DNA from: Bolinopsis microptera
Taxonomy: Eukaryota; Ctenophora; Tentaculata; Lobata; Bolinopsidae
Direction: 5' to 3'
Length of the DNA stretch: 64,000 nucleotides
Assembly (NCBI RefSeq): GCF_026151205.1
Contig: NC_087083.1
Coordinates: 4,070,460-4,134,459, forward strand
Shown one piece after another: positions 1 to 13,400 of the stretch. The position numbers and the translations under genes are program-made. A model generated the notes under the pieces. The model ran no database searches and was not told the origin of the DNA. It worked only from the letters and a program-made list of their open reading frames with translations. The first letter of the stretch is position 1. Each line of letters starts with the position of its first letter.

Positions 1-1314
1 ATGACGCAGAGGAGGAATTGGAGATTTTTCATCAACCCAATCAGGACTACATTAAAATTCCTGGTATTTAACCTAGACCAGCCTGAGTACTTGACCAGGC
101 CCACACACGAGCTGCTGATAACATTAATTCAAAGGCTACTCATCGTCAACGACGACCGGTTTCACTGAGATTTAATTTACCTAGCAGAACAGTTTAAATT
201 ATTTTACATTAACTTTTAGGGAGGGTTTTATTTAATCTAACGTTTGAGGGGGAGAGTTGGACAATCTAAGACAGAGACTCCCCCCTCTAAACTTGTATCA
301 CGTTAAGTTTTATCTCATTAAGTTTTATCATATTAATTAGATTGAGGGAGAAGTTAATTAAACCAGGAAATAGGTATATATATATTAACATGGAGTAACC
401 CTATTAGGGGCAATTTACCCAGCTCCAGTATACCTCCTTATCACTCTATCGATAATTAATTACCCAATCGAGGGCTATATATATATGGGATACGAGGGCA
501 GTTTTTACAAGTTATCAACTTTTACCTTTACAACCTTGATCTCACGGCTTTTTAACCGTTGAGTAATTTAACCTAGAACGGGTTGCCATTTATTTAAGAC
601 TTAGTTATTCTTTACATATTATACCCTAAAATACTATTATATTAAGTCACATTACCTTATCCTACCAGGATTTCATATAACTTGTCTCCTTTGTACTCAC
701 TTAAATATCAAACAAAATACAGTCCCCTTTTAATTCAAACCGAGTAGCTCTACATGATGACAAACGCTGGATCCTGGAAGATGGGGTCACTACCGTCCCT
801 CATGGACACTAGTGAGTAACTGAGCTGTTTGCTAGGTTTCAGAAGGTGATATTACCAGATCAAGATGCTGCAATAAAATTGCACGGCTCCTATAATTGGA
901 TCCAATTATACGCGATACACTATACTATTCCATGTAAGGCCTGATCAAGTAGCTTGAACTCTGGTTACGTAGTAGTATGCCGACTATATTAGTCGGCATA
1001 CGACACGTTACGAATGTGATCGAGTGTCCGTGGATTAACGAATCAAGGTCACGTGATAGGATCAGCGGTCACGTGATAGTTATCCCTTATATGGCACAAG
1101 TAGCTGCGATTGATCAGCTCTTAATTGGGCTACAATCCTTGACAGGATTTTAATTACCGAATTTTAAATGAACGATATCTCATCCTACAGTATGATGAGA
1201 GCGTATAGTAAAGAGAATGCTTCCCGGAATCAGCACAATGAAGGGAACAAGATGCTGTTGAAATTTTAATTATTCATCAACCTCCACCCGTAGTCCCTAA
1301 CCTTATAGTTCTAC
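1..1314. other. Unassigned AT-rich sequence
   Basis: Contains no exon I can assign to ATG2. A plus-strand frame from 1 to 168 (about 55 codons, with RPTHELLITLIQRLL) is open from the window edge and could be the tail of a gene or retroelement. A purine run near 244-257 follows it. Two TCACGTGAT motifs lie near 1050 and 1070, and a hairpin lies at 975-1001. Confidence 0.4.
975..1001. repeat. Perfect 12-bp hairpin
   Basis: GTATGCCGACTA is followed after 3 bp by its exact complement. The role is unknown. Confidence 0.8.
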
Positions 1315-1424
1315 CTCTGTGAGCAGTACTGGTGCACATTTTGAAGATCTCCGGTTCCAACTTCACGTTTGTTTCTTGAACTACAGGACAGCCAGGAGTC
1401 CACAAACATAGGTCAGTGAATATC
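1315..1424 (-). CDS. ATG2: ATG2 exon 22
   Basis: Follows ACTTCCCCAG. Encodes IFTDLCLWTPGCP to LEPEIFKMCTSTA, matching INNDLLMWEP...SFKMCKSA. Ends AGAG|GTAGAA, phase 1. I found no phase-compatible next exon in 1-1300, so it probably lies outside the window. Confidence 0.92.
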
Positions 1425-4400
1425 CTGGGGAAGTAATTAGCATGAAATAAGCAGTTAATTAGCGGTAATTTAGCATACGATTAGCTCACCAAGACACCTG
1501 GTGTTTACATTTTAGCATTACCCACAAACCTGTTATAGAGGACCTCAAGACACCTGGTGTTTACATTTTAGCATTACCCACAAACCTGTTATAGAGGACC
1601 TCAAGACACCTGGTGTTTACATTTTAGCATTACCCACAAACCTGTTATAGAGGACCTCAAGACACCTGGTGTTTACATTTTAGCATTACCCACAAACCTG
1701 TTATAGAGGACCTCAAGACACCTGGTGTTTATATTTTAGCATTACCCACAAACCTGTTATAGAGGACCTCAAGACACCTGGTGTTTACATTTTAGCATTA
1801 CCCACAAACCTGTTATAGAGGACCTCAAGACACCTGATGTTTACATTTTAGCATTACCCACAAACCTGTTGTAGAGGACCTCAAGACACCTGATGTTTAC
1901 ATTTTAGCATTACCCACAAACCTGTTGTAGAGGACCTCAAGACACCTGGTGTTTACATTTTAGCATTACCCACAAACCTGTTATAGAGGACCTCAAGACA
2001 CCTGGTGTTTACATTTTAGCATTACCCACAAACCTGTTGTAGAGGACCTCAAGACACCTGGTGTTTACATTTTAGCATTACCCACAAACCTGTTATAGAG
2101 GACCTCAAGACACCTGGTGTTTATATTTTAGCATTACCCACAAACCTGTTATAGAGGACCTCAAGACACCTGGTGTTTATATTTTAGCATTACCCACAAA
2201 CCTGTTATAGAGGACCTCAAGACACCTGGTGTTTATATTTTAGCATTACCCACAAACCTGTTGTAGAGGACCTCAAGACACATGGTGTTTACATTTTAGC
2301 ATTACCCACAAACCTGTTGTAGAGGACCTCAAGACACCTGGTGTTTACATTTTAGCATTACCCACAAACCTGTTGTAGAGGACCTCAAGACACCTGATGT
2401 TTACATTTTAGCATTACCCACAAACCTGTTGTAGAGGACCTCAAGACACCTGGTGTTTACATTTTAGCATTACCCACAAACCTGTTATAGAGGACCTCAA
2501 GACACCTGGTGTTTACATTTTAGCATTACCCACAAACCTGTTGTAGAGGACCTCAAGACACCTGGTGTTTACATTTTAGCATTACCCACAAACCTGTTAT
2601 AGAGGACCTCAAGACACCTGGTGTTTATATTTTAGCATTACCCACAAACCTGTTATAGAGGACCTCAAGACACATGGTGTTTATATTTTAGCATTACCCA
2701 CAAACCTGTTATAGAGGACCTCAAGACACCTGGTGTTTATATTTTAGCATTACCCACAAACCTGTTATAGAGGACCTCAAGACACATGGTGTTTACATTT
2801 TAGCATTACCCACAAACCTGTTGTAGAGGACCTCAAGACACCTGGTGTTTACATTTTAGCATTACCCACAAACCTGTTGTAGAGGACCTCAAGACACCTG
2901 GTGTTTACATTTTAGCATTACCCACAAACCTGTTATAGAGGACCTCAAGACACCTGGTGTTTATATTTTAGCATTACCCACAAACCTGTTATAGAGGACC
3001 TCAAGACACATGGTGTTTACATTTTAGCATTACCCACAAACCTGTTATAGAGGACCTCAAGACACCTGGTGTTTATATTTTAGCATTACCCACAAACCTG
3101 TTATAGAGGACCTCAAGACACATGGTGTTTACATTTTAGCATTACCCACAAACCTGTTATAGAGGACCTCAAGACACCTGGTGTTTACATTTTAGCATTA
3201 CCCACAAACCTGTTTTAGAGGACCTCAAGACACCTGGTGTTTACATTTTAGCATTACCCACAAACCTGTTGTAGAGGACCTCAAGACACCTGGTGTTTAC
3301 ATTTTAGCATTACCCACAAACCTGTTATAGAGGACCTCAAGACACCTGGTGTTTACATTTTAGCATTACCCACAAACCTGTTATAGAGGACCTCAAGACA
3401 CCTGGTGTTTACATTTTAGCATTACCCACAAACCTGTTGTAGAGGACCTCAAGACACCTGGTGTTTACATTTTAGCATTACCCACAAACCTGTTATAGAG
3501 GACCTCAAGACACCTGGTGTTTACATTTTAGCATTACCCACAAACCTGTTATAGAGGACCTCAAGACACCTGGTGTTTACATTTTAGCATTACCCACAAA
3601 CCTGTTATAGAGGACCTCAAGACACCTGGTGTTTACATTTTAGCATTACCCACAAACCTGTTTTAGAGGACGTCAAGACACCTGGTGTTTACATTTTAGC
3701 ATTACCCACAAACCTGTTATAGAGGACCTCAAGACACCTGGTGTTTACATTTTAGCATTACCCACAAACCTGTTATAGAGGACCTCAAGACACCTGGTGT
3801 TTACATTTTAGCATTACCCACAAACCTGTTATAGAGGACCTCAAGACACCTGGTGTTTACATTTTAGCATTACCCACAAACCTGTTATAGAGGACCTCAA
3901 GACACCTGGTGTTTACATTTTAGCATTACCCACAAACCTGTTTTAGAGGACCTCAAGACACCTGGTGTTTACATTTTAGCATTACCCACAAACCTGTTAT
4001 AGGGGACCTCAAGACACCTGGTGTTTACATTTTAGCATTACCCACAAACCTGTTATAGAGGACCTCAAGACACCTGGTGTTTACATTTTAGCATTACCCA
4101 CAAACCTGTTATAGAGGACCTCAAGACACCTGGTGTTTACATTTTAGCATTACCCACAAACCTGTTATAGAGGACCTCAAGACATCTGGTGTTTACATTT
4201 TAGCATTACCCACAAACCTGTTATAGAGGACCTCAAGACACCTGGTGTTTACATTTTAGCATTACCCACAAACCTGTTATAGAGGACCTCAAGACACCTG
4301 GTGTTTACATTTTAGCATTACCCACAAACCTGTTATAGAGGACCTCAAGACACCTGGTGTTTACATTTTAGCATTACCCACAAACCTGTTATAGAGGACC

Positions 4401-7400
4401 TCAAGACACCTGGTGTTTATATTTTAGCATTACCCACAAACCTGTTATAGAGGACCTCAAGACACCTGGTGTTTATATTTTAGCATTACCCACAAACCTG
4501 TTGTAGAGGACCTCAAGACACCTGGTGTTTACATTTTAGCATTACCCACAAACCTGTTGTAGAGGACCTCAAGACACCTGGTGTTTACATTTTAGCATTA
4601 CCCACAAACCTGTTGTAGAGGACCTCAAGACACCTGGTGTTTACATTTTAGCATTACCCACAAACCTGTTGTAGAGGACCTCAAGACACCTGGTGTTTAC
4701 ATTTTAGCATTACCCACAAACCTGTTATAGAGGACCTCAAGACACCTGGTGTTTACATTTTAGCATTACCCACAAACCTGTTATAGAGGACCTCAAGACA
4801 CCTGGTGTTTACATTTTAGCATTACCCACAAACCTGTTATAGAGGACCTCAAGACACCTGGTGTTTACATTTTAGCATTACCCACAAACCTGTTATAGAG
4901 GACCTCAAGACACCTGGTGTTTACATTTTAGCATTACCCACAAACCTGTTATAGAGGACCTCAAGACACCTGGTGTTTACATTTTAGCATTACCCACAAA
5001 CCTGTTATAGAGGACCTCAAGACACCTGGTGTTTACATTTTAGCATTACCCACAAACCTGTTATAGAGGACCTCAAGACACCTGGTGTTTACATTTTAGC
5101 ATTACCCACAAACCTGTTATAGAGGACCTCAAGACACCTGGTGTTTACATTTTAGCATTACCCACAAACCTGTTATAGAGGACCTCAAGACACCTGGTGT
5201 TTACATTTTAGCATTACCCACAAACCTGTTATAGAGGACCTCAAGACACCTGGTGTTTACATTTTAGCATTACCCACAAACCTGTTATAGAGGACCTCAA
5301 GACACCTGGTGTTTACATTTTAGCATTACCCACAAACCTGTTATAGAGGACCTCAAGACACCTGGTGTTTACATTTTAGCATTACCCACAAACCTGTTAT
5401 AGAGGACCTCAAGACACCTGGTGTTTACATTTTAGCATTACCCACAAACCTGTTATAGAGGACCTCAAGACACCTGGTGTTTACATTTTAGCATTACCCA
5501 CAAACCTGTTATAGAGGACCTCAAGACACCTGGTGTTTACATTTTAGCATTACCCACAAACCTGTTATAGAGGACCTCAAGACACCTGGTGTTTACATTT
5601 TAGCATTACCCACAAACCTGTTATAGAGGACCTCAAGACACCTGGTGTTTACATTTTAGCATTACCCACAAACCTGTTATAGAGGACCTCAAGACACCTG
5701 GTGTTTACATTTTAGCATTACCCACAAACCTGTTATAGAGGACCTCAAGACACCTGGTGTTTACATTTTAGCATTACCCACAAACCTGTTATAGAGGACC
5801 TCAAGACACCTGGTGTTTACATTTTAGCATTACCCACAAACCTGTTATAGAGGACCTCAAGACACCTGGTGTTTACATTTTAGCATTACCCACAAACCTG
5901 TTATAGAGGACCTCAAGACACCTGGTGTTTACATTTTAGCATTACCCACAAACCTGTTATAGAGGACCTCAAGACACCTGGTGTTTACATTTTAGCATTA
6001 CCCACAAACCTGTTATAGAGGACCTCAAGACACCTGGTGTTTACATTTTAGCATTACCCACAAACCTGTTATAGAGGACCTCAAGACACCTGGTGTTTAC
6101 ATTTTAGCATTACCCACAAACCTGTTATAGAGGACCTCAAGACACCTGGTGTTTACATTTTAGCATTACCCACAAACCTGTTGTAGAGGACCTCGAAGAA
6201 CTGTTTATCCTGGAGATAGATGAGCAGCTCTGGAATGCAAAACTCTAGACTCAATCTACTGTTCTCTTTCACTCCTTTCTCAAACAGATCCATTTCAGGA
6301 CGACTACCGGGCATTACCAGCTGCAATACAAAGTTTAAATTATTGTTTAATAGATGTGGATACTGGTGAGGAGGTGAAACACATTTGTTTACTTTAATAG
6401 TGAGCACATGTTCGGCGGGTTGAGGAGGTGAAACACATTTGTTTACATTTTTAGGGTAAGCACATGTTCGGCGGGTTGAAGAGGTGATACACATTTTGTA
6501 TTATAGAAGGCTTGTAACACTTGTAACGCTTTCTTGTTACCCCCCTTTGAAGGCCCCGAATTATTTTCTGAACGAAAGCTCAAAAATAACCGAGAAATCG
6601 ACCTTCTTATTAACTCATTTTGATGACTATTTCTGACCTAAAATTGCACGAAAAATCGATTTAGCTAGGTTTCAGAACCTATAAACACTTCCTTATCCCT
6701 AAAAATTGATGTTTTATAGCTAATACGAGCAACAAGCAACATATGTTTTGATCCTTCGGTTCTACTCATGACCTAGGCAGTTAAGCTGAAACCGACAGAT
6801 CGAGGCAATCCTCACCTTAACTGATAAAACTGGTACTAACACACTTTTCAGATATAAATGTTCTTTGCGATATACGTTTATTGCAGCTTTGCAACTTAGT
6901 GAAGACCAGAGTACGAAAACACACAGCAGGTAAGCAACTCACTTTTTGTGACTGTTCATCACGAACATTCTGATCCTGCAACATATGAACAAGGATATCG
7001 TCTCCTTAACAAATCGAACAGGTACTATCACAATTTCCAGAGCACAGCATGATAACAAATTCAAAAGAAACACAATGAAGGTAGGTTACCAACACCACAA
7101 TATAACAATCATACTAACAACTGAATTAAGTTTATTCTGACGACGGGCAGCCCTGATGTGCTCCGTGATCCTCAACGAGCGACCACTTGTAATAGAGGTG
7201 GTATGTCACGTGACACCGATCCGTCCAATCACAAACAGGAAGAATGACCAGATCGATATCGTGTGTTTACTATCCTTATCTTTATTTGACCCTCTGTTCA
7301 AATTGTTATCTCTATCACATCTCGGCTCGGCAAGGTCCGCGTGCAATATCTGCACCGCGGTAAACACGCCATGATTGTTGTACTTATATAACCGTGCCCA

Positions 7401-10400
7401 TTGCTCACCATTGCCCACCTACAATACAAACTGTTGGGGGGGGGGGGGGGGGGGGGTTGAAGATAAACAACCGATCTTGATAGTGTGTTGGTCGCTCCTC
7501 CAACTGACTGTGATGCTAACTGTTCAATCATGAACGGAACATTAACATATATCCATGAGTGCTCCTTTGCTTAACTTAGACAGTAAGTGTTTGAAAACGG
7601 AATATAGGACACGACTTCACTGACAAGAACTGTATGTTCCAGGAGGAGGCACTTGCAGTGTACAGGAGGACAAGCATGGTTATACATGACAGATTTGAAG
7701 TACTAGTTCAACATGGTGCAGTTCATTTTTACCAGGTTAGACACTCAAAATTTCAATTTGTGCTGTGTAATCAGTCATTGCCGTTTTAAATATGTAAACT
7801 TGGAATCATTCTCACAATTGTAATAAGAGTTTGTGTAACTTTAAATGTTGCACTTGCCCTCAAAGTCAATGGAATTCATTTTGTGTGCGGGGTGTTTATT
7901 TTAGATGAGATACGGAAGTATTGATAAAATCGATAACGGGTAATGGGTGCGCTGTTGAAATGGTTCATTGGACCTGTGGACCCCTCTTTAGTTCGTTTAC
8001 CAGCTGCATTTTATTTCGGATCATGGGTAAGAGCTTTGCTGTATATACTTGTACTGACAGATATTTTAGCTGGTACCGTACATACATATTCGTATCGTAT
8101 TTTTGGCCACATTGACGGTCCTTTACATTTAGGCCCGCAAACTGAAAACGTACTCCATCGTTAACTGATGCTACTGCAAATAACACTGTTTGTCTGTTTA
8201 AATCCATGCTACCACATGATTACTGTGTTCGTGCTTAAAAATTAACTGTGCATGTAGCGACGTGAATTTAATTTCCTCTTAGTCTTAGAATCTAAATATG
8301 CCGTTTTGGTGCACGTAACGTGCGTAATCCGCGTCCGGTTCGTTCAGTGGACCCCTCTTTAGATCGTTTACCAGCTGCATTTTATTTCGGATCATGGGTT
8401 AGAGCTTTGCTGTACACTATTCAAATTTCTATTTAAAATCCTGCATGCAGTAAGCAGTTACTCAGAGCCAGCTAGAGAACGTGTTGTAACGTCACGTAAT
8501 AGTTGAGTGTAGAGTGATTATTCATCGTCCGGTTAGTTAAGAATAAGCGGAATAAAAAGCGAATTAAATTTCAGGAGTTACACTTAACATCCCAGAGGTG
8601 ATGTGGAGCAAGACTCAGTTCACGCCGGAAGAAGTAGCTGCCAGCAGAAAAGTAAGCATCGCCCGCATTCACGTGGAACGCTCCATTGGCTATCTGAAGC
8701 GGTACAAGATTTTGGGAAACAAAGTTGTGGCGAAGATATTGCCTTATCTGAGCGACATCGCATTCGTGTGTGCCCAAATTGTCAACCCTGTTTTTTAAGG
8801 GAGGTGGACAGTGATTTTTTTAAATGACCAGGTCTACCTAAACTTGTTGAGCTTGCTGAATAGGAGGAGCGACCGACACACTATCAAGATCGGTTGTTTA
8901 TCTTCAACCCCCCCCCAACAGTTTGTATTGTACGTGGGCAATGGGTACGGTTATATAAGTACAACAATCACACTATTTCAAGTTCATGACGTTATCATGG
9001 CGTGTTTACCGCAGTGCAGATATTGCACGCGGACCTTACCGAGCCGAGATGTGATAGAGATAACAATTTGAACAGAGGGTCAAATAAAGATAAGGATAGT
9101 AAACACACGATATCGATCTGGTCACTCTTCCTGTTTGTGATTGGACGGATCGGTGTCACGTGACATACCACCTCTATTACAAGTGGTCGCTCGTTGAGGA
9201 TCACGGAGCACATCAGGGCTGCCCGTCGTCAGAATAAACTAAATTCAGTTTTTAGTATGATTGTTATATTGTGGTGTTGGTAACCTACCTTCATTGTGTT
9301 TCTTTTGACTTTGTTATCATGCTGTGCTCTAGAAATTTTGATAGTACCTGTTCGATTTGTTAAGGAGACGATATCCTTGTTCATATATGTTGCATGATCA
9401 GAATGTTCGTGAGGAACAGTCACCAAAAGTGAGTTGCTAACCTGCTGTGTGTTTTCGTACTCTGGTCTTCACTCAAGTTGCAAAGCTGCAATAAACGTAT
9501 CGCAAAGAACATTTATATCTGAGAAGTGTGTTAGTACTAGTTTGATCAGTTAAGGTGAGGATTGCCTCGATCTGTCGGGTTCAGCTTTACTGCCTAGGTC
9601 ATGAGTAGAACCGAAGGATCAAAACATATGTTGCTTGTTGCTCGTATTAGCTATAAAACATCAATTTTTAGGGATAAGGAAGTGTTTATAGGTTCTGAAA
9701 CCTAGCTAAATCGATTTTTCGTGCAATTTTAGGTCAGAAATAGTCATCAAAATGAGTTAATAAGAAGGTCGATTTCTCGGTTATTTTTGAGCTTTCGTTC
9801 AGAAAATAATTCGGGGCCTTCAAAGGGGGGTAACAAGAAAGCGTTACAAGTGTTACAAGCCTTCTATATAATACAAAATGTGTATCACCTCTTCAACCCG
9901 CCGAACATGTGCTTACCCTAAAAATGTAAACAAATGTGTTTCACCTCCTCAACCCGCCGAACATGTGCTCACTATTAAAGTAAACAAATGTGTTTCACCT
10001 CCCCACCAGTATCAACATCTATAATGTATAATAATAATTATTGTTAAATAATGTATAATTTTTATATTATTAAGAAAACTCCAGTAATCGAGACCCTATA
10101 TCTTACGAAGTGTAAGAAAACTTTAAAATTACATCGATTACTCATTGGAATACTACTAACTATCAAAGATGATTCAAGATATTAGTAATTAAATAATTAA
10201 ATAATTAGCTAATTAATTAGCAGACCTCTTGAGACTCGTACATGACACGTTTACTGGCGAATGGGGAGGGTTTGCTCTCGGGCATGTGTAGAATGTTGTC
10301 AAGAGAAGGAGGCGGAGAGGGACTGTGAGCTACAAGGAGGGAGCTGTCCGTTACTTGACTTGTCTTTATTACAATCCTGTAAGTTATTTACTCTTTAACT

Positions 10401-13400
10401 ACTCATGAGTCATGACCATTAACATTAGCTATTTGAAGCTTCTATAACAAGGAACCGTCGTGACATATATATATGTTTCTAGAACCCACTCCCGATTTTG
10501 ACTCAGAGTACCTCAATTTGCTTTTTTACCATCATTAATTAACTGACTTATCTGTTTCTGGGCAAAAATTAATCCAATATGCCAAATTTGTGTTCAGAAA
10601 ATTTCATATTTGAAAATGGGACAGAATTTTAAAAATACAACTTTTCGTTTTGTTAAGCTTTCTGCTGTGGGCTTCCTCCGACCGAAATCAAACTTCCGGC
10701 ACCTCAATCGTGTCATATGGCATATATATAGTTGACTTACTATTTGGTTGCGGGTGAAAAATCAGTCAAACTGTAAAATTTCGGTCCTGCGAATTACATC
10801 TTCAAAAACTGAAAATGGGACAGACATTGGGACAATATGATTTTGCAATTTCATTAAGGATTTTGACTCCCAGTACCTCAATTTGGTTTCATACTATCAT
10901 CAATTAACTAACTAATTGGTTTCTGTGCAAAAATTTCATCCAATCTGTCAAATTTGGGTTCAGAAAATTTCATATTTGAAAATGGGACAGGATTTTTTTA
11001 ACTTTTCGTTTTGTTAAGCTTTCTGCTGTGGGCTTCCTCCGACCGAAATCAAACTTCCAGCACCTCAACTGGTCATTTGCCATCTATAGTTGACTTACTA
11101 AAAAAATCAGTCAAAACTGTAAAATTTCGGTCCTGGAAATTTCATCTCAAAAACTGAAAATGGGACAGACATTGGAACAATATGATTTTGCAATTTTATT
11201 CGGGATTTTGACTCCCAGTACCTCTGCCCCTCTACCCCTCTACCCCTCTGCCACTCTACCCTTCTACCCTTCTACCCCTCTACCCCTCTACCCCTCTACC
11301 CCTCTGCCCCTCTACCCCCTGCCCCTCTACCCCTCTGCCCCTCTGCCCCTCTACCCCTCTACCCCTCTACTCCTCTACCCCTCTACCCCTATACCCCTCT
11401 ACCCCTCTGCCCTCTACCCCTCTATCCCTCTGCCCCTCTACCCCTCTGCCCGTCTACCCCCTGCTCCTCTACCCCTCTGCCCTCTGCCCCTCTACCCTTC
11501 TACCCCTCTACCCCTCTACCCCTCTGCCCCTCTACCCCCTGCCCCTCTACCCCTCTGCCCCTCTACCCCTCTACCCCTCTGCCCCTCCGCCCCTTTACCC
11601 TCTGCCCCTCTACCCCTCTGCCTCTCTGCCCCTCTACCCCTCTGCCCCTCAACCCCCTGCCCCTCTACCCCTCTACCCCTCTACCCCTCTACCCCTCTAC
11701 CCCTCTACCCTCTGCCCCTCTACCCCTCTGCCCCTCTACCCCTCTACCCATCTGACCCTCTACCCCTCTGCCCCTCTACCCCTCTACCCCTCTACCCCTC
11801 TACCCCTCTACCCCTCTACCCCTCTGCCCCTCTGCCTCTCTACCCCTTTACCCCTCTGCCTCTCTGCCCCTCTACCCCTCTGCCCCTCTGCCCCTCTACC
11901 CCTCTACCCCTCTGCCCCTCTACCCCTCTGCCCCTCTGCCCCTTTACCCTCTGCCCTCTGCCCCTCTACCCCTCTACCCCTCTACCCCTCTGCCCGTCTA
12001 CCCCCTGCTCCTCTACCCCTCTGCCCTCTGCCCCTCTACCCTTCTACCCCTCTACCCCTCTACCCCTCTGCCCCTCTACCCCCTGCCCCTCTACCCCTCT
12101 GCCCCTCTACCCCTCTACCCCTCTGCCCCTCCGCCCCTTTACCCTCTGCCCCTCTACCCCTCTGCCTCTCTGCCCCTCTACCCCTCTGCCCCTCAACCCC
12201 CTGCCCCTCTACCCCTCTACCCCTCTACCCCTCTACCCCTCTACCCCTCTACCTCTCTACCCTCTGCCCCTCTACCCCTCTGCCCCTCTACCCCTCTACC
12301 CATCTGACCCTCTACCCCTCTGCCCCTCTACCCCTCTACCCCTCTACCCCTCTACCCCTCTACCCCTCTGCCCCTCTGCCCCTCTACCCCTCTACCCCTC
12401 TGCCTCTCTGCCCCTCTACCCCTCTGCCCCTCTGCCCCTCTACCCCTCTACCCCTCTGCCCCTCTACCCCTCTGCCCCTCTGCCCCTTTACCCTCTGCCC
12501 TCTGCCCCTCTACCCCTCTACCCCTCTACCCCTCTGCCCCTCTGCCCCTCTGTCCCTCTACCCCTCTACCCCTCTACCCCTCTACCCCTCTGCCCCTCTA
12601 CCCCTCTACCCCTCTACCCCACATACCTAGGACGTCTATCTGGTTCCTCCTCTAACGACCCGACTAACAGGAACTGTATGGGGTCACTATCACTGTTCTC
12701 CAGATATTCACCTGGTTAACAATATGTTTAATAATTAACCAATTAACTAATTAACTAATTAATTAATTAACTAATTAACAAATTACCTAATTAACTAATT
12801 AACTAACTTGCGTATTAAATAAACGTGATTTGAGTTAATTATTTTCCACTTAGTGAGTACTTACAGTTTAGTTTAGTGAACTCAGCAGTGAAACTAGTAG
12901 TGAGTACTTACAGTTTAGTTTAGTGAACTCAGCAGTGAAACTAGTAGTGAGTACTTACAGTTTAGTTTAGTGAACTCAGCAGTGAAGCTAGTAGTGAGTA
13001 CTTACAGTTTAGTTTAGTGAACTCAGCAGTGAAACTAGCAGGCGCACTAAGTGTATTGTACTCCGCAGTTGCCTCGTCTATGTGAATAACAACGTAATCA
13101 GCGCGCAGTGCAGGAGCCCACCACGTTCTCTGAGCTGAGGGCCGCATATCCGGGATAGGGAACCTAGCAATTATTAAATATAACCTAGTATATCCGGGAT
13201 AGGGAACCTAGCAATTATTTAATATAACCTAGCATATCCGGGATAGGGAACCTAGCAATTATTTAATATAACCTAGCATATCCGGGATAGGGAACCTAGC
13301 AATTATTTAATATAACCTAGCATATCCGGGATAGGGAACCTAGCAATTATTTAATGTAACCTAGCATATCCGGGATAGGGAACCTAGCAATTATTTAATG

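Larger units (their letters stand above)
6351..10021. mobile_element. PIF/Harbinger-type DNA transposon with 1.15-kb inverted repeats
   Basis: The ends are inverted (TAGATGTGGATACTGGTG at left; complement at 10004-10021) and flanked by a 3-bp TAA target duplication (6348-6350, 10022-10024), as expected for PIF/Harbinger. The inverted arms extend to about 7501 and 8860. The spacer holds the last exon of a DDE_Tnp_4-type transposase. A poly-G run (7437-7456) in the left arm corresponds to a shorter C run in the right arm. Most of the transposase is missing, so the copy is non-autonomous. Confidence 0.88.

Noticed and set aside
11160-12719. 519-codon plus-strand frame rich in Pro-Leu-Tyr
   Set aside because: Product of the 9-bp array. 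A real minus-strand ATG2 exon lies at its end and the frame has no other support.
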